From Catenibacterium mitsuoka_A (GTDB lineage Bacteria > Bacillota_I > Bacilli_A > Erysipelotrichales > Coprobacillaceae), in the NCBI RefSeq assembly GCF_964259225.1, contig NZ_CAXVKN010000080.1: DNA of 8,411 nucleotides; one strand, written 5' to 3'. The notes under the pieces are model-generated. The model worked only from the letters and a program-made list of their open reading frames with translations, made no database searches and had not been told where the DNA came from. Numbering within the stretch: the first letter of the stretch is position 1; each line of letters begins with the position of its first letter. The translations under genes and the position numbers were made by a program. Shown one piece after another: positions 5,954-8,411 of the stretch.

Positions 5954-6007
5954 TTTTAATTTAATTTAATTTTAATTTTAAGTTCTTATTTTTAATCCGA
6001 TTTTAAT
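5954..6007 (+). promoter_or_regulatory. T-rich repeat region, possible KdpE-type operator of the kdp operon
   Basis: TTTTAAT occurs at 5954, 5970, 5990 and 6001, with further TTTAAT copies at 5960 and 5965. The last two are arranged TTTTAATCCGA TTTTAAT, a direct repeat with 11-base period, which is the layout bound by OmpR/PhoB-type response regulators, to which KdpE belongs. The pair would cover the -35 position of a promoter with TAAAAT (6019-6024) as -10 box, as expected for activation at a promoter lacking a good -35. No regulator gene is in the window, so this is inference. Confidence 0.4.
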
Positions 6008-6012
6008 TCTGA

Positions 6013-6028
6013 AAGTATTAAAATACTT
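6013..6028. repeat. 16-bp palindrome upstream of the kdp operon
   Basis: AAGTATTAAAATACTT is a perfect palindrome that contains the candidate -10 box (6019-6024). A 9-base palindrome TCCTAAGGA follows at 6032-6040. Either may be a repressor site or a small hairpin in the leader. Confidence 0.4.
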
Positions 6029-6077
6029 CTGTCCTAAGGATAAAGATATTGTGAATTTAATAGTGAGGAGGAAATTT

Positions 6078-6170
6078 ATGATTGATGTAATCATGTTATC
6101 TATTTTAGGTATTTCGTTTTTTCTTATGACAAGGTTTGTAAATTGGATTGATAAAGAATTAAAAAGATAG
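6078..6170 (+). CDS. 30-residue single-pass membrane protein at the head of the kdp operon
   Basis: A short gene with a very strong ribosome binding site (GAGGAGG, 6065-6071; ATG six bases on). One hydrophobic helix (residues 4-22, with IMLSILGISFFLMTRF) is followed by a charged tail (VNWIDKELKR). Its stop is 12 bases before the kdpF start, so the two are almost certainly co-transcribed. Tiny one-helix ORFs with a similar 'F-hydrophobic-V.x.(C/I)D' ending occur just before kdpF in other bacteria as far as I recall, mostly left unannotated. It may be an accessory subunit of the pump, but this is inference. Confidence 0.7.
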   Translation: MIDVIMLSILGISFFLMTRFVNWIDKELKR

Positions 6171-6182
6171 AGGTGATGATAA

Positions 6183-6260
6183 ATGTTTATTATGATAGCG
6201 ATTATTATATTACTTTCTTGTTATCTTTTGTATGCTTTGATAAACCCAGATAAATTTTAA
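6183..6260 (+). CDS. kdpF: KdpF, small subunit of the KdpFABC potassium pump
   Basis: 25 residues, below the size limit of most gene finders. A single membrane helix ends with YLLYALINPDKF, the family signature (E. coli KdpF ends YLVYALINAEAF). KdpF sits in the membrane between KdpA and KdpB and stabilises the pump. The ribosome binding site AGGTGAT (6171-6177) is 5 bases before ATG. It is preceded by a 30-residue membrane ORF and followed, 27 bases on, by a TPR gene and then kdpA. In E. coli kdpF is directly next to kdpA; the inserted TPR gene is the unusual point here. Confidence 0.93.
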   Translation: MFIMIAIIILLSCYLLYALINPDKF

Positions 6261-6287
6261 CCTATATTATAAAAAGGGGATGGTAAT

Positions 6288-6617
6288 ATGAATACTATGC
6301 TCAACGGCGATGAGGAAAATGAAAAATACTTTTGTTTAGAAATGAAAAAGCTTATTTGTTCTGGTAAATCACAAGAAGCTATTCAAATTATTTGCGATTT
6401 TATGTCAAAACATCCAAATTCTGCTATACCTCATAATTTATTAGGGATTATATACGAAAAAAAATGCAATCATATTTTAGCAATGAAACATTTTAGAGCG
6501 GCGTGGTGTTTAGATTCATCTTATTTACCTGCTCGAGAAAATATATCTAATTTTAGTAGTTTTGAACCGATGCATAGATTTTTTTATGAAGAGTCAGACT
6601 GTTCTAAAAGCAAGTAA
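6288..6617 (+). CDS. Tetratricopeptide-repeat protein inside the kdp operon
   Basis: 109 residues, no signal peptide or membrane helix, so cytoplasmic. One clear TPR spans about 47-80 (PHNLLGIIYEKKCN, then ILAMKHFRAAWCLDSSYLPA, with the usual G/Y and A/F/A positions). A less regular repeat precedes it at about 13-44 (a GKSQEAIQIICDF helix). The C-terminal tail (81-109) is short and partly acidic. Ribosome binding site AAGGGGATGG (6275-6284) just before ATG. Its place between kdpF and kdpA on the same strand suggests that it acts with the potassium pump, perhaps as an assembly or regulatory partner. The TPR fold is visible, but the partner is inference. Confidence 0.85.
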   Translation: MNTMLNGDEENEKYFCLEMKKLICSGKSQEAIQIICDFMSKHPNSAIPHNLLGIIYEKKCNHILAMKHFRAAWCLDSSYLPARENISNFSSFEPMHRFFYEESDCSKSK

Positions 6618-6696
6618 AAATATGAGATTAAATATAATAGTAGATATATCGGACATGTTGTTGAAAAAATAAATTTATGTAAATGGAGGGTCATTT

Positions 6697-8352
6697 ATGG
6701 TACAGATAGTTTGTACATTATTATTGTTTATGGTTATCATCTTTCCGATTGGAAATTATGTTTACCATGTGTCTGTTGGTAAGAGAACATTTGCAGATCC
6801 AGTATTTGATAAAATGGATAATTTTGTGTTTAGGATAATAAAAATAGATACATCAACGATGACTTGGAAAAAATATGCTATGTCATTATTGATGGTCAAT
6901 TTATGCCTAGTTTTCATTGGGTATTTAATTTTAAGAATTCAATCAATTGGATTTTTAAATCCTAATGGTATTAGTGGTATGGAAGAATCATTGTCTTTTA
7001 ATACCATTATATCTTTTATGACAAATACGAATTTACAACATTATGCTGGAGAATCTGGATTATCATATTTATCTCAAATGCTTGTGGTTATTATGATGAT
7101 GTTTACTTCTGCTGCAACAGGTTTTTCTGCATGTATTGCTATGATTAGAGGCTTGTTAGGTAAAAAAATGGGTAATTTCTATGTTGATTTTATCCGAATC
7201 ATTAACCGATTTTTATTGCCTTTATCAATGATTATTGGATTATTTCTTGTATGGCAAGGTGTTCCACAAAATTTGAATTCAAATATTGAATTAACAACAA
7301 TAGAAGGAAAAATTCAAGAAATTGCATCTGGTCCTATAGCAGCATTAGAATCTATTAAACATTTAGGAACAAATGGTGGTGGATTTTTAGGTGCCAATTC
7401 AGCTACACCTTTAGAAAATCCGACAATTATTACAAATATTACCGAATTATTTTCAATGATGATTTTGCCGGTTTCTTGTATTTTTGTTTTTGGTAGAATG
7501 GCATATGATAAGTATGAAGAATCAAAAGCAAATAACAGTGTTTACACTTTGTCAACTAAAAATTGTAATAAATCAAACAAGGTGTGGATGGGCAAGGAAG
7601 GAAGAACAATTTTCGTTGCTATGTCAATATTATTTGTTATTGGTTTAGGAGTTTGTTTTTGGAGTGAATCGCTAGGAAACCATGCAGTAGCACAAGCAGG
7701 TATCACACAAACTTTTGGTAATATGGAAGGAAAAGAAGTAAGATTTGGTGTTGCACAATCCGCATTATTTACTACTGCGACAACATCTTTTACAACTGGA
7801 TCCGTCAATAATATGCATGATACATTAACGCCATTAGGTGGATTAGTTCCATTAATGCATATGATGTTGAATGTTGTTTTTGGTGGAGCTGGTGTTGGGC
7901 TTATGAATATGTTAATCTATGCCATTATTGCCGTGTTTATTTGTGGCTTGATGATTGGTAGAACACCCGAATATCTTGGTAAAAAAATTGAAGGAAAAGA
8001 AATGAAACTTGCAGCTTTATGCATTATTATTCATCCATTATTGATTTTAGGTTTTAGTGCTTTAGCTGTATCTATTCCAGAAGGTGTTAATGGTATTACG
8101 AATCCTGGTTTTCATGGTTTATCACAAGTTTTATATGAATTTGCTTCATCAGCAGCCAATAATGGTTCGGGTTTTGAAGGTTTAGTAGATAATACATTAT
8201 TTTGGAATATGAGTTGTGGTATAGTCATGTTTTTAGCTCGATATTTACCAATAATCATTCAACTAGGTATTGCTGGTAGTTTGATGAATAAAATAGATAT
8301 TAATGAATCTACAGGAACTTTAAAAACAAATACTCTATTTGAATACCCATAA
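6697..8352 (+). CDS. kdpA: KdpA, potassium-binding subunit of the KdpFABC pump, C-terminus altered
   Basis: 551 codons to the first stop. KdpA is the membrane subunit that selects and binds potassium. All four selectivity-filter loops are present: TNTNLQHYAGES (109-120), TNGGGFLGANSATPLENPT (225-243), TTGSVNNMHD (366-375) and ANNGSGFEG (487-495). So is the conserved LMIGRTPEYLGKKI (418-431). The match to the family holds to GTLKTNTLF (540-548), after which only Glu-Tyr-Pro and a stop follow. E. coli KdpA (557 residues) has about 30 more residues there, forming the last helix. That helix is not encoded in any frame of the remaining bases, so the gene is broken at about 8340. The N-terminus is complete, with GGAGGG (6685-6690) 6 bases before ATG. 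The function of the shortened product is doubtful. Confidence 0.9.
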   Translation: MVQIVCTLLLFMVIIFPIGNYVYHVSVGKRTFADPVFDKMDNFVFRIIKIDTSTMTWKKYAMSLLMVNLCLVFIGYLILRIQSIGFLNPNGISGMEESLSFNTIISFMTNTNLQHYAGESGLSYLSQMLVVIMMMFTSAATGFSACIAMIRGLLGKKMGNFYVDFIRIINRFLLPLSMIIGLFLVWQGVPQNLNSNIELTTIEGKIQEIASGPIAALESIKHLGTNGGGFLGANSATPLENPTIITNITELFSMMILPVSCIFVFGRMAYDKYEESKANNSVYTLSTKNCNKSNKVWMGKEGRTIFVAMSILFVIGLGVCFWSESLGNHAVAQAGITQTFGNMEGKEVRFGVAQSALFTTATTSFTTGSVNNMHDTLTPLGGLVPLMHMMLNVVFGGAGVGLMNMLIYAIIAVFICGLMIGRTPEYLGKKIEGKEMKLAALCIIIHPLLILGFSALAVSIPEGVNGITNPGFHGLSQVLYEFASSAANNGSGFEGLVDNTLFWNMSCGIVMFLARYLPIIIQLGIAGSLMNKIDINESTGTLKTNTLFEYP

Positions 8353-8411
8353 TCTACAGGTGACGATTTAAGAGAAGTGTGGAGCAGAAATATTCAGGAT
8401 ATAGACTATCT
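8341..8411 (+). other. Sequence of unknown origin after the kdpA break
   Basis: From about 8341 the sequence no longer encodes KdpA. After the kdpA stop (8350-8352) the same frame stays open to the window edge and reads STGDDLREVWSRNIQDIDY, which looks like a soluble protein and not like a membrane helix. I do not recognise it. It may be a fragment of another gene brought in by a rearrangement or mobile element, or an assembly join. Confidence 0.4.

Noticed and set aside
5890..6077. A c-di-AMP (ydaO-type) riboswitch ahead of the kdp operon
   Set aside because: Such switches control potassium transporters in some Firmicutes, but the region is almost pure A/T and lacks the GC-rich conserved blocks of that class.
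1656..6091. Shared word TGATTGATGTA at the starts of the 35-1669 gene and the 30-residue ORF, and at 3319-3329
   Set aside because: Surroundings are unrelated and the word is short and low in complexity; treated as coincidence.
6633..6638. TATAAT between the TPR gene and kdpA as an internal promoter
   Set aside because: No -35 box and no TGn extension; in such AT-rich DNA the hexamer is likely by chance.
7542..7808. Minus-strand open frame inside kdpA
   Set aside because: It is antisense to conserved filter-loop coding sequence and has no supporting signals.

Overview
The window reads as chromosomal DNA of a low-GC Gram-positive anaerobe. The protein flavour (hexameric glutamate dehydrogenase close to the clostridial type, a zinc-ribbon protein of the DUF6487 type, AAGGAGG-type ribosome binding sites, an IS1634-like relic) fits Erysipelotrichia/Coprobacillaceae or a nearby Firmicutes group. 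This placement is inference; there is no rRNA gene to settle it.

Layout. 1-1785: a minus-strand gene for a large membrane protein of the bacteriocin-associated (DUF1430/FtsX-like) type. It appears to lack its last membrane segments, and its stop codon lies inside a perfect 13-bp terminator stem. 1740-3152: gdhA on the minus strand, complete, with its own terminator. 3138-3397: a divergent intergenic region with two extended -10 promoters, leading to a small zinc-ribbon gene on the plus strand (3398-3634). 3633-4416: an aquaporin/MIP channel gene on the minus strand with terminator and promoter. 4513-4905: a two-pass membrane protein with a PH-like tail, transcribed divergently from the channel gene; the two putative -35 boxes overlap. 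4960-5319: a small three-pass membrane protein on the minus strand. Up to this point nearly every gene is a separate unit with its own signals.

5380-5906 is a scar: an internally deleted IS1634-like transposase, with N-terminal and C-terminal pieces fused in one frame, bracketed by two terminator hairpins and by a 13-bp direct repeat. After it, on the plus strand, begins a kdp potassium-pump operon. In order it holds a possible response-regulator operator (direct repeats with 11-bp period), a 30-codon single-pass membrane ORF, a 25-codon kdpF, a 109-codon TPR protein and kdpA. kdpA keeps all four potassium-filter loops, but its reading frame stops about 30 residues early, just before the last membrane helix. 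The final ~70 bases do not encode that helix in any frame, so a rearrangement or an assembly junction lies near 8340. kdpB, kdpC and the KdpDE genes are not in the window.

Functional links: KdpF and KdpA would belong to the KdpFABC high-affinity potassium pump, and the 30-residue and TPR proteins are likely co-transcribed partners of unknown role. GdhA handles ammonia assimilation or glutamate catabolism. The other genes show no clear pathway link to each other. The most interesting points are the unusual kdp leader genes, the broken 3' end of kdpA, the truncated membrane protein at the left edge and the fused transposase relic.
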